Shown here piece by piece: positions 1 through 5,967 of a stretch of 23,733 nt of DNA; position 1 is the stretch's first letter; each line of letters opens with the position of its first letter. The stretch comes from an uncultured Eubacteriales bacterium (GTDB lineage Bacteria; Bacillota; Clostridia; Oscillospirales; Oscillospiraceae). The notes beneath the pieces are model-generated. The model did no database searches and was not told the DNA's origin. It saw nothing but the letters and a program-made list of their open reading frames with translations. The DNA is taken from assembly GCA_900545495.1 (NCBI GenBank), contig UQZJ01000022.1:1-23733 (forward strand), given 5' to 3'. The translations under genes were made by a program, and so were the position numbers.

Positions 1-55
1 TTGAAAACCGGCGATGTGAAAGCATCCGTGGGTTCGAATCCCACTCTCTCCGCCA
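1..55 (+). tRNA. tRNA-Ser(UGA), 3' part only
   Basis: The window opens inside the anticodon loop. TTGAAA reads as U33 followed by anticodon TGA at positions 2-4. A long variable arm of the serine type follows (CGGCGATGTGAAAGCATCCG), then a canonical T-loop (GGTTCGAATCC) and an encoded CCA end at 53-55. The D-arm, the 5' acceptor strand and half of the anticodon arm lie off the left edge. A second serine tRNA starts 14 bases downstream, so the two are probably co-transcribed. Confidence 0.9.
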
Positions 56-69
56 GTACAATTACATCT

Positions 70-161
70 GCGGAAGTACCCAAGTGGCCGAAGGGGCTCC
101 CCTGCTAAGGGAGTAGGCCGTCAAAAGCGGCGCGAGGGTTCAAATCCCTCCTTCCGCGCCA
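70..161 (+). tRNA. tRNA-Ser(GCU)
   Basis: A complete class II tRNA. The 5' acceptor strand GCGGAAG (70-76) pairs with CTTCCGC before the discriminator G and the encoded CCA (159-161). The anticodon stem CTCCC/GGGAG (97-101 and 109-113) encloses the loop CTGCTAA, with anticodon GCT at 104-106. The long variable arm is typical of serine tRNAs, and the T-loop GGTTCAAATCC is canonical. It reads AGC/AGU codons. Together with the upstream UGA isoacceptor it forms a tandem serine tRNA cluster that ends in the terminator at 164-196. Confidence 0.97.
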
Positions 162-163
162 GC

Positions 164-196
164 AAAACCCCGTAACCGAGAGGTTACGGGGTTTTT
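164..196 (+). terminator. Rho-independent terminator of the tRNA-Ser cluster
   Basis: A perfect 10-bp stem, CCCCGTAACC (168-177) with GGTTACGGGG (182-191), closes a GAGA loop. It is preceded by AAAA and followed by TTTTT. It sits 3 bases after the tRNA CCA end. The A and T flanks could also let it stop minus-strand transcription arriving from the gene ending at 247. Confidence 0.93.
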
Positions 197-246
197 GCAT
201 GCCGTTTTTCCGAGTGCCGCCCGGCAGTGCTTCCCTCTGGGAGCGG

Positions 247-846
247 TCAGAACGCGGGGTAGCCGTCCTTCAGCGCCTCGTTGTACACGGCGCGGTCGCC
301 GCCGATGAACTTAGGACGCACCCGCGCCGCCAGCAGGATGGCGTCACCGATATGATCCTGCGCCAGACGCACCGGCACCGCCACCTTTTTCAGGTGCATA
401 CCGATCAGCGTACCGCCGATGTCCAGACCGGCGTCGGCGCGGATCTCCTCCAGCGCCACCGGATGCTTGAAGGCCTGATAGGCGGCGGTGGCGAAGGAGC
501 TGCCCGCCTTGGGCTGAGGCACCACGTTGACGATCTCGCCGTTGGGTACGGCGTCATGCTCCACGATGATGGCGCGATTCAGATGCTCGCAGCACTGGGC
601 GGCGATGTAGACGCCCATGGGCCCGAACACGCTGTGCAGCCCCTCGAAGATGGCGTTGGCGATCTCCGGCGTGGACCAGCTGCCCACCTTTTTACCCACG
701 ACCTCACTGGTGCTGCATCCCACCACCACGATCTGGCCCTTGTGGAGGTGCGCCGCCTCCGCCAGCTGGGCCGCCGCGTTGGCCGCCTCCTGCCGCACCT
801 GCTCATGCAGACCCTTCTGCTCCAGTTCATGCACGATACCTGCCAT
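247..846 (-). CDS. ywlG: YwlG/UPF0340 (DUF436, TIGR01440) family protein
   Basis: A 199-residue cytosolic protein that I recognise as the UPF0340/YwlG family, conserved in Firmicutes with no firmly established biochemical role. Visible family features are the N-terminal helix rich in Glu and Ala, the VVVGCSTSEVVGKKVGS segment near residues 40-56, the GVYIAAQCCEHLNRA segment near 78-92, and the C-terminal DIGGTLIGMHLKKVAVPVR segment. Length is typical of the family. The ATG at 846 is preceded by GAGGTG, which supports this start. It lies downstream of the S-component gene on the same strand, but a hairpin (880-910) and its own likely promoter (911-939) intervene, so it is probably transcribed separately. 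No function should be inferred beyond family membership. Confidence 0.88.
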   Translation of the reverse strand: MAGIVHELEQKGLHEQVRQEAANAAAQLAEAAHLHKGQIVVVGCSTSEVVGKKVGSWSTPEIANAIFEGLHSVFGPMGVYIAAQCCEHLNRAIIVEHDAVPNGEIVNVVPQPKAGSSFATAAYQAFKHPVALEEIRADAGLDIGGTLIGMHLKKVAVPVRLAQDHIGDAILLAARVRPKFIGGDRAVYNEALKDGYPAF

Positions 847-879
847 AAAAAAACACCTCGCTCAAAGTAGATTCAAAAG

Positions 880-910
880 ATATGGCGAGCCGTTCTCCGG
901 CTCGCCATAT
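880..910 (-). terminator. Hairpin between ECF S-component gene and ywlG, probable terminator
   Basis: A perfect 13-bp inverted repeat (880-892 with 898-910) around a 5-base loop. It begins 7 bases past the stop codon of the S-component gene. On the minus strand it is followed by CTTTTGAAT, a short T-tract, so termination may be incomplete and allow read-through into ywlG. Confidence 0.65.
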
Positions 911-939
911 AGTATATCACGCGCAGACCTTTTCTTCAA
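911..939 (-). promoter_or_regulatory. Predicted sigma-A promoter for ywlG
   Basis: On the minus strand, TTGAAG (939-934), a 17-base spacer and TATACT (916-911) fit a vegetative promoter. The -35 box lies inside the 3' end of the S-component gene and the -10 box follows its stop codon directly. The start site would fall near 904, inside the 880-910 hairpin, so a transcript from here would form only a shortened hairpin. Confidence 0.55.
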
Positions 940-1426
940 GGTGTGTGCGGCGCACCACCTGCAGCAGCAGGAAGCCGGCCACCAGACCCACAGCGCCCTG
1001 CACCAGATTGCCGGGAACGCTGGCTGCGGCGCCGATGCCCTTGCCCAGCAGCAGCCCTGCGTAGCCGAAGTAACCGGCCACCATGATGATCTCGCTGATC
1101 ACACCGCTGACCAGAGCGCCTACGCTGCTCTTGCCGAAGGCCTTAAAGACCAGTGCGCCCACCAGCGCCATCAGACCCTTGATGACCAGCGTGCCGGGGG
1201 CATAGTGGCCGTAGCCCAGCAGCAGGTCCGCCAGCATGGAGCCGATACCGCCGGCGGCAGCGCCCCACCACGGGCCCAGCAGCCAGCCGCTCAGCAGCAC
1301 AAAGCAGTCGCCCAGATTTACAAAGCCGTTCATGGGGGAGGGGATCTGTACCACCATCGTGGCCACACAGGCCAGCGCCGCCAGCACGGCCGCCAGCACC
1401 ATCGTTCTGATTTTCTTATCGGACAT
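917..1426 (-). CDS. ECF transporter S component (vitamin-type, PdxU/HmpT-like)
   Basis: A very hydrophobic 169-residue membrane protein with about six predicted helices, the size and shape of an ECF substrate-binding S component. TM1 contains an AxxxA-type stretch (LAAVLAALA, residues 11-19), as used to dock on EcfT. The segments NGFVNLGDCFVLLSG (33-47), GGIGSMLADLLLGYGHYAPGTLVIKG (59-84) and a late SVPGNLVQG match the ECF S-component group that includes HmpT and PdxU. The start at 1426 is chosen because GAGGTG lies 7 bases upstream on the minus strand; an in-frame ATG 51 bases further out has no such site. No ATPase or T subunit is adjacent, so it presumably uses the shared module at 14951-17480. 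The divergent MocR regulator makes a B6 vitamer the leading guess for substrate, but the sequence alone does not fix it. Confidence 0.85.
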   Translation of the reverse strand: MSDKKIRTMVLAAVLAALACVATMVVQIPSPMNGFVNLGDCFVLLSGWLLGPWWGAAAGGIGSMLADLLLGYGHYAPGTLVIKGLMALVGALVFKAFGKSSVGALVSGVISEIIMVAGYFGYAGLLLGKGIGAAASVPGNLVQGAVGLVAGFLLLQVVRRTHLEEKVCA

Positions 1427-1471
1427 GGTCTTGCACCTCACAAATATGTTCCGCGCCGGACCAAAAAGTCC

Positions 1472-1500
1472 TTGCAATCGCGGTCAAGTTGTATTATAGT
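1472..1500 (+). promoter_or_regulatory. Predicted promoter of the MocR regulator gene
   Basis: TTGCAA (1472-1477), a 17-base spacer and TATAGT (1495-1500) face the regulator gene. Its -10 box overlaps by four bases the TATAAT of the opposite promoter, so the two are likely to compete. The start site would be near 1507, at the left arm of the inverted repeat at 1506-1551. Confidence 0.6.
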
Positions 1501-1551
1501 CGTAACTGGTATTATTAAAATATCCATATTGATTTTAGTTGTTAATACCAG
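1490..1551. promoter_or_regulatory. Candidate MocR operator repeats
   Basis: GTATTA occurs as a direct repeat at 1491-1496 and 1509-1514. It returns inverted as TAATAC at 1543-1548. The outer copies extend to a perfect 9-bp inverted repeat, CTGGTATTA (1506-1514) and TAATACCAG (1543-1551). MocR-family proteins commonly bind pairs of direct repeats with an additional inverted copy. These repeats lie upstream of the minus-strand -10 box and cover the start region of the regulator, a position suited to activating the S-component gene while repressing the regulator's own gene. Confidence 0.55.
1493..1521 (-). promoter_or_regulatory. Predicted promoter of the ECF S-component gene, weak -35
   Basis: On the minus strand a perfect TATAAT (1498-1493) faces the S-component gene. 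The hexamer 17 bases upstream is ATTTTA (1521-1516), a poor match to TTGACA. A good -10 with a poor -35, and repeats just upstream, is the arrangement expected of an activator-dependent promoter. MocR/PdxR proteins often act as activators, so this fits but does not prove such control. Confidence 0.5.
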
Positions 1552-1563
1552 ATGGAGGCCGAT

Positions 1564-2967
1564 ATGCTGACCTATGCACTGACAAAAACCGGCGGCGTCA
1601 GCCTGTACGAGCAGCTATACCGCCGGGTCAAGGACGACATCCTCACCGGGCGGCTGGCGACAGGGGAGAAGCTGCCCTCCAAGCGGGCGCTGGCCGCCCA
1701 TCTGGAGGTCAGCGTCATCACGGTGAAGAACGCCTACGAGCAGCTGATGGCGGAGGGGTATATCTACGGCATGGAGAAGAAGGGCTACTACGTCAGCCCC
1801 GTCCAGCGTCCGCTGACCGCCCCCGCCCACCGGCAGGAGGCCGCGCCGCCTGCCGAGCACGTCTGGGAGATGGATCTGGTCACCAACTCCATTGCGGCGG
1901 AGGATTTCCCCTTCACCGTCTGGGCGCGCCTGATGCGCCAGACCATCTTGGAGCAGGGTACCGGCCTGCTGCGTCCCATGCCGCCGCAGGGTGCGCCGGA
2001 GCTGCGCCGCGCCATCGCCGCCTATCTCCGGCAGTTCCGGGGCATGACGGTGGATGAGGAGCAGATCATCATCGGCGCCGGCACGGAGCAGCTGTACAAT
2101 ATGCTGGTGCAGCTTCTGGGACGGGACAAGCGCTACGCCGTGGAGGATCCGGGCTACGGCAAGATCGCCCGTATCTACCGGAGCAATCAGGCGGAGGTGG
2201 TGTCCGTGCCGCTGGACGGCGCGGGGCTGTCCGTATCGGCGCTGGGCGAGGCCGGCGCCGACGTGGTACACATCTCGCCCAGCCACCACTATCCCACCGG
2301 CATCGTCATGCCCATCGCCCGGCGGCAGGAGCTGCTGCGCTGGGCGGCGCAGGGGAATGACCGCTTTATTCTGGAGGACGATTATGACAGTGAGTTCCGC
2401 TTTGTGGGGCGTCCCATCCCCACGCTGTTCTCCGTGGACGAGGCGGGGCGGGTCATCTACCTGAACACGTTTTCCAAGACCATTGCGCCCTCCATCCGTA
2501 TCAGCTATATGGTGCTGCCCCACCGGCTGCTCGCCGCGTTCCGGGAGAAGCTGGGGTTCTATGCCAGCACCGTCTCCGGCTTCGAGCAGTACACGCTGGC
2601 GCGGTTCATGGCGGAGGGGTATTACGAAAAGCACCTGAACCGGATGCGCAAGCGCTACCACCAGAAGCGGGACGCGGTGATCGCCTGCATCCGCGGCGGC
2701 CCGCTGGCGGAACGCGCCCGCATCACCGAGGAGGACGCGGGACTGCACTTCCTGATGACGCTGGACACGACCCTGCCCGACGGGGTGCTGCGCCGCCGGG
2801 CGGCGCAGCGCGGCGTGCGGCTGGCCATGCTGTCCGAATACTACAACGACCCGGACGACGCACCGCCTCATGTGCTGGTGGTAAACTATTCCGGCATCGA
2901 CATTGAAAAACTGCCCCGGGCGCTGGCGCGTCTGGCGGAGATAGGGGAGGAACAAGACCATGCATGA
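1564..2967 (+). CDS. MocR/PdxR-type transcriptional regulator (GntR wHTH fused to aminotransferase-like domain)
   Basis: A 467-residue fusion. Residues 1-80 form a GntR winged helix-turn-helix (SLYEQLYRRVKDDILTGR, LPSKRALAAHLEVS, VKNAYEQLMAEGYIY). After a linker, residues about 105-460 form a fold-type I aminotransferase-like domain. The domain keeps GAGTEQL (171-177), DPGYG (195-199), EDDYDSEFR (271-279) and FSKTIAPSIRISY (303-315), in which Lys305 is the expected PLP Schiff-base lysine. This is the MocR architecture: it senses PLP or an amino ligand and usually controls B6 or amino-acid genes. The start at 1564 is preferred over the ATG at 1552 because GGAGG at 1554-1558 lies 5 bases upstream of it. 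The gene diverges from an ECF S component and overlaps the GreA-like gene by 8 bases. It could be PdxR or another MocR subgroup; the effector is not determinable here. Confidence 0.93.
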   Translation: MLTYALTKTGGVSLYEQLYRRVKDDILTGRLATGEKLPSKRALAAHLEVSVITVKNAYEQLMAEGYIYGMEKKGYYVSPVQRPLTAPAHRQEAAPPAEHVWEMDLVTNSIAAEDFPFTVWARLMRQTILEQGTGLLRPMPPQGAPELRRAIAAYLRQFRGMTVDEEQIIIGAGTEQLYNMLVQLLGRDKRYAVEDPGYGKIARIYRSNQAEVVSVPLDGAGLSVSALGEAGADVVHISPSHHYPTGIVMPIARRQELLRWAAQGNDRFILEDDYDSEFRFVGRPIPTLFSVDEAGRVIYLNTFSKTIAPSIRISYMVLPHRLLAAFREKLGFYASTVSGFEQYTLARFMAEGYYEKHLNRMRKRYHQKRDAVIACIRGGPLAERARITEEDAGLHFLMTLDTTLPDGVLRRRAAQRGVRLAMLSEYYNDPDDAPPHVLVVNYSGIDIEKLPRALARLAEIGEEQDHA

Positions 2968-3463
2968 CGAACTGACCCGCAGCGACCTGCAAAAAATGCA
3001 GGAGGAGATCGACTACCGGGTGCAGGTGCTGCGTCCCAAGCTCATTGAGGACGTGCAGACCGCCCGCGCCTTCGGCGACCTCAGCGAGAACTTTGAGTAC
3101 AAATGCGCCAAGCAGGACAAGAACCGCAACGATGCCCGCATCCGTTATTTACAGCGAATGATCAAGACGGCGCAGGTCATCGAGGATCGCTCCTCCGCCG
3201 ACACGGTGGGACTGTACGACACGGTGGAGATCTACATGGAGAATCTGGGCAAGAGCCGGAGGATCCAGCTTGTCACCACCCTGCGGCAGGACGCGCTGAA
3301 GGGCTTAATCAGTAAGGAATCCCCAGTGGGGCGTGCCGTCATGGGCGCCAGAGTGGGTGACCGCGTTCATGTAGACATGGGCGGCGGTAAGGGATACTAT
3401 GTCCGCATCGACGCCATCGAAAAGGGGAAGGACGACGGCTCCATCCCCATCGGCAGCTTCTGA
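2960..3463 (+). CDS. GreA/GreB-family transcription elongation factor
   Basis: A 167-residue protein with the two-part Gre layout. The N-terminal coiled-coil hairpin runs over about residues 1-75, with the tip motif ARAFGDLSENFEY (35-47), in which Asp40 and Glu43 match the acidic pair that reaches into the RNA polymerase secondary channel. An FKBP-like C-terminal domain follows (about 85-165; DTVEIYMENLGKSRRIQLVT, SPVGRAVMGARVGDRV). Such factors stimulate transcript cleavage to rescue stalled polymerase. It starts 8 bases inside the regulator gene, so translation is likely coupled. Housekeeping greA usually sits elsewhere, so this may be a second, paralogous Gre factor. The C-terminal end is more divergent than canonical GreA. 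I leave the symbol empty because GreA and a Gre paralogue cannot be told apart here. Confidence 0.87.
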   Translation: MHDELTRSDLQKMQEEIDYRVQVLRPKLIEDVQTARAFGDLSENFEYKCAKQDKNRNDARIRYLQRMIKTAQVIEDRSSADTVGLYDTVEIYMENLGKSRRIQLVTTLRQDALKGLISKESPVGRAVMGARVGDRVHVDMGGGKGYYVRIDAIEKGKDDGSIPIGSF

Positions 3464-3506
3464 TATAAAAGAGACGGGACGCAGCGCGTCCCGTCTCTTT
3501 TATATC
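3462..3506. terminator. Bidirectional terminator overlapping both convergent stop codons
   Basis: A perfect 20-bp stem, 3462-3481 with 3487-3506, around the loop CAGCG. The arms begin with GATATAAAAGAGACGGG and end with CCCGTCTCTTTTATATC, so each strand has a T-rich descending arm. The stem includes part of the TGA (3461-3463) of the GreA-like gene and the TAA (3502-3500) of the HAD gene, so one element closes both. Confidence 0.92.
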
Positions 3507-4126
3507 AGTTCCTCAAACGAGCGGATATACCGGTCGCACACCGCCTGCATCTCCGGCTCCGTGCCGGCGAAGTAGGGGTCGTAGACCCCTACGGCGTGCA
3601 TCCCGGCGGCCTTGGCGCCCCGGCAGGCCTCCACCGAGTCGTCGTACAGCGTGCAGTCCTCCGGCGCGACACCCATCATCTCCGCGGTCAGACACCAGAG
3701 CTGAGGGTCCTTTTTCTCCAGCTGCAGGTCGTGGGCGAAGATGATCCGCTCAAAGTACGGCATCAGCCCCAGATGGGTCAGCGCGGTGCGGCAGTGTACC
3801 GGCACGGCGCTGGTCACCACGATCAGCCGCTCACCGGCGGCGCGAAGCTTGTCCAGATAGGCGCGGACGCCCGGCTTCACCGGTACGGAGGTGCCGTACA
3901 GGTCGCCGGCCATGTCCATCCACTCCGCCATGATGGCCTCCTCCGATTCCGGAAGATGGCAGAATTCTTTGGTGAATTTGGCCGCCAGCGGGAAAATGGT
4001 GTGCGCCACCCCTTCGTAGAATTCCTTTGTGTAGGGCAGGCCCCGTTTGGCCAGAAACGCGGTGTCCACGTCCTTCCAGATGCCGTTGGAGTCGATGAGG
4101 GTGCCATCCATGTCGAATATCTGCAT
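3500..4126 (-). CDS. HAD-superfamily hydrolase (phosphoglycolate/beta-phosphoglucomutase-like phosphatase)
   Basis: A 208-residue cytosolic HAD protein with all four motifs. Motif I is FDMDGTLIDS (Asp5 nucleophile, Asp7 acid-base), motif II is VVTSAVP (around Thr105/Ser106), motif III is the lysine in LEKKDP (138-139), and motif IV is LYDDSVEAC (Asp162/Asp163). A helical cap lies between motifs I and II (about residues 15-80), placing it in subfamily I with phosphoglycolate phosphatase and beta-phosphoglucomutase types. The start at 4126 is preferred to the ATG 33 bases upstream because AAAGGAGA lies just before it and the DxD motif then starts at residue 5, as usual. It diverges from the RarD-like transporter and converges on the GreA-like gene. 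The substrate is unknown. Confidence 0.88.
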   Translation of the reverse strand: MQIFDMDGTLIDSNGIWKDVDTAFLAKRGLPYTKEFYEGVAHTIFPLAAKFTKEFCHLPESEEAIMAEWMDMAGDLYGTSVPVKPGVRAYLDKLRAAGERLIVVTSAVPVHCRTALTHLGLMPYFERIIFAHDLQLEKKDPQLWCLTAEMMGVAPEDCTLYDDSVEACRGAKAAGMHAVGVYDPYFAGTEPEMQAVCDRYIRSFEELI

Positions 4127-4153
4127 AGCTGTCTCCTTTTGCCGGAAAATGTC

Positions 4154-4182
4154 TTGCAAACCGGATTTTCAGGTGCTATCAT
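4154..4182 (+). promoter_or_regulatory. Predicted promoter of the RarD-like transporter gene
   Basis: TTGCAA (4154-4159), a 17-base spacer and TATCAT (4177-4182), with TG one base upstream (extended -10). The start site would be near 4189. A perfect small inverted repeat, TGGGCG-GAA-CGCCCA (4207-4221), follows in the leader and could be an operator or an RNA hairpin. Confidence 0.65.
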
Positions 4183-4206
4183 AACATAATTCTGATACGC
4201 TGTAAA
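4178..4206 (-). promoter_or_regulatory. Predicted promoter of the HAD hydrolase gene
   Basis: On the minus strand, TTTACA (4206-4201), a 17-base spacer and TATGAT (4183-4178), with TG one base upstream of the -10 box (extended -10). It shares five of six -10 positions with the opposite promoter at 4154-4182. Confidence 0.68.
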
Positions 4207-4249
4207 TGGGCGGAACGCCCAGTCTCCGGCAGAAAAGTGAGGGATATGT

Positions 4250-5152
4250 ATGCAGACCGTTGATTACCGCAAGGGCCTTCCGGCCATGGGCGTGTGCTTT
4301 CTGTTCTGGGGCTTTCAGCCGCTGTACTGGTTTATGTGCACCAATCTCTGCGGCCAGATCGACACTTTTTTCCTCATGGCCTGCCGCATTATCTGGGCGG
4401 CGGTGTGCTGCCTGTGCATCCTGAAGGTGCAGGGCAAGCTGCCCCAGCTGTGGGCCGTGTTCCGGGACAGGCAGGTGCTCAAGCGGGAGATACCCGCCTC
4501 CGTGCTGCTGTTCGGTGACTGGCTGGTGTACCTGTGGGCCGTCCAGAATGGCCGGGTGCTGGAGTGCAGCCTGGGCTACTACATCCAGCCGCTGGTGGTG
4601 TTTGCTCTGGGCGCCGTCATTTTCAAGGAGAAAATGAGCTGGCGGCACTTCATCATTATTGCCATCGTGGTGGTGGGCATCGTCCTCAGTACCTCCGGCT
4701 TCGGCGGCGTGCCCTACGTCACCATTGCGCTGGCGCTGATGTTCGCGGTGTATGCCGCCATCAAGAAGAGCCTGACCATCGACTCCATTGTTTCCACCTC
4801 GGCGGAGATATTGATGATGGTGCCGGTGGCACTGCTGTTTATCCTGCTGTTCCGCATGGGAGACGACGGTATGGGCAGTATGACGCTTCTCAAGCAGCTT
4901 CTGATGATCGGCGGCGGCATCGTCACCGGCCTGCCCATGGTGTTTTACGCCATCGGCGTGCGGTATCTGCCGCTGATGACCACCGGCATCTGCCAGTATA
5001 TCAGCCCGTCGCTGTCCATTGTCTGCGGCGCCATTATGGGGGAGAGCCTGACCCATGAAAAGCTGGTGAGTTTTCTCTTTATCTGGGCGGGCGTCATCCT
5101 GTATGTGCTGAACACCGTCTATGAGGAAAAGCGAAAAAAGTCCGCAGCATGA
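4250..5152 (+). CDS. rarD: RarD-like EamA/DMT-family transporter
   Basis: A 300-residue integral membrane protein with about ten hydrophobic helices in two EamA-type repeats, the usual size for RarD. The family-typical stretch FGDWLVYLWAVQNGRVLECSLGYYIQPL appears near residues 88-115, and FWGFQPLYWF lies near 19-28. The second repeat ends in LPLMTTGICQYISPSLSIVCGAIMGE. RarD proteins are putative drug/metabolite exporters and their natural substrate is not settled. GAGGG (4239-4243) sits 6 bases before the ATG. An out-of-frame ATG at 4245 leads nowhere. The C-terminal tail is basic (KRKK), as expected for a cytosolic end. It is followed by a modest terminator and appears to be a single-gene unit diverging from the HAD gene. 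Confidence 0.88.
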   Translation: MQTVDYRKGLPAMGVCFLFWGFQPLYWFMCTNLCGQIDTFFLMACRIIWAAVCCLCILKVQGKLPQLWAVFRDRQVLKREIPASVLLFGDWLVYLWAVQNGRVLECSLGYYIQPLVVFALGAVIFKEKMSWRHFIIIAIVVVGIVLSTSGFGGVPYVTIALALMFAVYAAIKKSLTIDSIVSTSAEILMMVPVALLFILLFRMGDDGMGSMTLLKQLLMIGGGIVTGLPMVFYAIGVRYLPLMTTGICQYISPSLSIVCGAIMGESLTHEKLVSFLFIWAGVILYVLNTVYEEKRKKSAA

Positions 5153-5161
5153 CCGAGTGAC

Positions 5162-5191
5162 AAGGGCCGTCCCTGCGCTGGACGGCTCTTT
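5162..5191 (+). terminator. Probable terminator after the rarD-like gene
   Basis: AAGGGCCGTCC (5162-5172) pairs with GGACGGCTCTT (5180-5190) with one G-T wobble, around a 7-base loop. Only a short TTT tract follows, so it is weaker than the other terminators in the window. Confidence 0.65.
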
Positions 5192-5205
5192 GCCTGTCTA
5201 TCTTA

Positions 5206-5234
5206 TGGACAAACGGGGAAAACTGTGGTACAAT
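5206..5234 (+). promoter_or_regulatory. Predicted promoter of the tmk-mltG-trhP operon
   Basis: TGGACA (5206-5211), a 17-base spacer and TACAAT (5229-5234). The start site would be near 5241, leaving a leader of about 36 bases before the tmk-like ATG. Confidence 0.65.
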
Positions 5235-5256
5235 GCCCTACATCATGGGGCATTGT
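5230..5256. repeat. Inverted repeat over the -10 box of the tmk-like operon
   Basis: ACAATGCCC (5230-5238) and GGGCATTGT (5248-5256) form a perfect 9-bp dyad with a 9-base centre, extending to 11 bp with one G-T wobble. It covers the last five bases of the predicted -10 box and the start site. That suits a repressor operator, though chance or a partial leader hairpin cannot be excluded. Confidence 0.5.
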
Positions 5257-5276
5257 GCCATGAGGAGGAGAACGGT

Positions 5277-5945
5277 ATGCAGGGGAGACTCATCGTATTC
5301 GAGGGAACGGACGGTTCCGGAAAGGCCACCCAGTCGGCGCTGCTGTGCCGGGAGCTGGAGCGGCGGGGCATCCCCTTCCGCAAGCTGGAGTTTCCCCGCT
5401 ATCAGGAGGCGTCCTCCGCTCTGATCCGCCTGTATCTGAACGGCGCTTTCGGCAGCGACCCCAACGACGTCAACGCCTACGCCGCGTCCACGTTCTACTC
5501 CGTGGATCGCTACGCCTCCTATAAGCAGGATTGGGGCGGGTTTTACGAGTCCGGCGGCCTGCTGGTCGCCGACCGCTACACCACCAGCAACGCCGTCCAC
5601 CAGACCGCCAAGCTGCCGCCGGAGGAGCGGGACACCTTTCTGGACTGGCTGTTCGACTTTGAATACCGGCTGCTGGGACTGCCGGAGCCGACACGGGTGC
5701 TGTATCTGGATATGCCCACGGAGGCCACGGAGCAGATGATGCGGCGGCGGGAGGCTGCCACCCATACCAAGGCCGATATCCACGAGCAGGACGAGGCGTA
5801 CCTCCGCCGCTGCCGGGAAAACGCCGCCTATGTGGTGGCGCGCTGCGGCTGGACGCGGATCGACTGCGCCAAGGACGGCGCGCCCCGTTCCATCGACGAT
5901 ATCCACAACGAAGTGATGGCGTGTGTGGCCGATCTCATCGGCTGA
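5277..5945 (+). CDS. tmk: Thymidylate (dTMP) kinase-like protein
   Basis: A 222-residue P-loop kinase of the thymidylate kinase family, which phosphorylates dTMP to dTDP with ATP. The N-terminus RLIVFEGTDGSGKATQ carries the P-loop at residues 10-18. Further family signs are FPRY (39-42), YSVDRYASY (74-82), the DRY motif VADRYTTSN (97-105) and a LID-like Arg/Lys-rich stretch MRRREAATHTKADIHEQDEAYLRRC. The P-loop residue normally Ser or Thr after GK is Ala17, followed by Thr18. The start at 5277 is preceded by GAGGAGGAG and puts the P-loop at the usual distance; an upstream in-frame ATG at 5121 would lie inside the transporter gene and across the promoter. It begins an operon with mltG and trhP. 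It could be a second dTMP-kinase-like enzyme if a canonical tmk exists elsewhere. Confidence 0.85.
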   Translation: MQGRLIVFEGTDGSGKATQSALLCRELERRGIPFRKLEFPRYQEASSALIRLYLNGAFGSDPNDVNAYAASTFYSVDRYASYKQDWGGFYESGGLLVADRYTTSNAVHQTAKLPPEERDTFLDWLFDFEYRLLGLPEPTRVLYLDMPTEATEQMMRRREAATHTKADIHEQDEAYLRRCRENAAYVVARCGWTRIDCAKDGAPRSIDDIHNEVMACVADLIG

Positions 5946-5967
5946 CCGCCTGAAAGGAGTTATTTCT

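Noticed and set aside
1..161. Attachment site or integrated element at the serine tRNA genes
   Set aside because: tRNA-Ser genes are common integration targets, but there is no integrase and no duplicate of the tRNA 3' end in the window, and the following genes are ordinary chromosomal ones.
199..870. Open frame on the plus strand opposite ywlG
   Set aside because: It starts in the spacer just after the tRNA terminator with no ribosome site; the minus strand encodes a recognised family with a good start.
4169..5056. Minus-strand open frame opposite the RarD-like gene
   Set aside because: The translation is full of His and Gln as expected for an antisense frame, and the plus strand is a clear ten-helix transporter.
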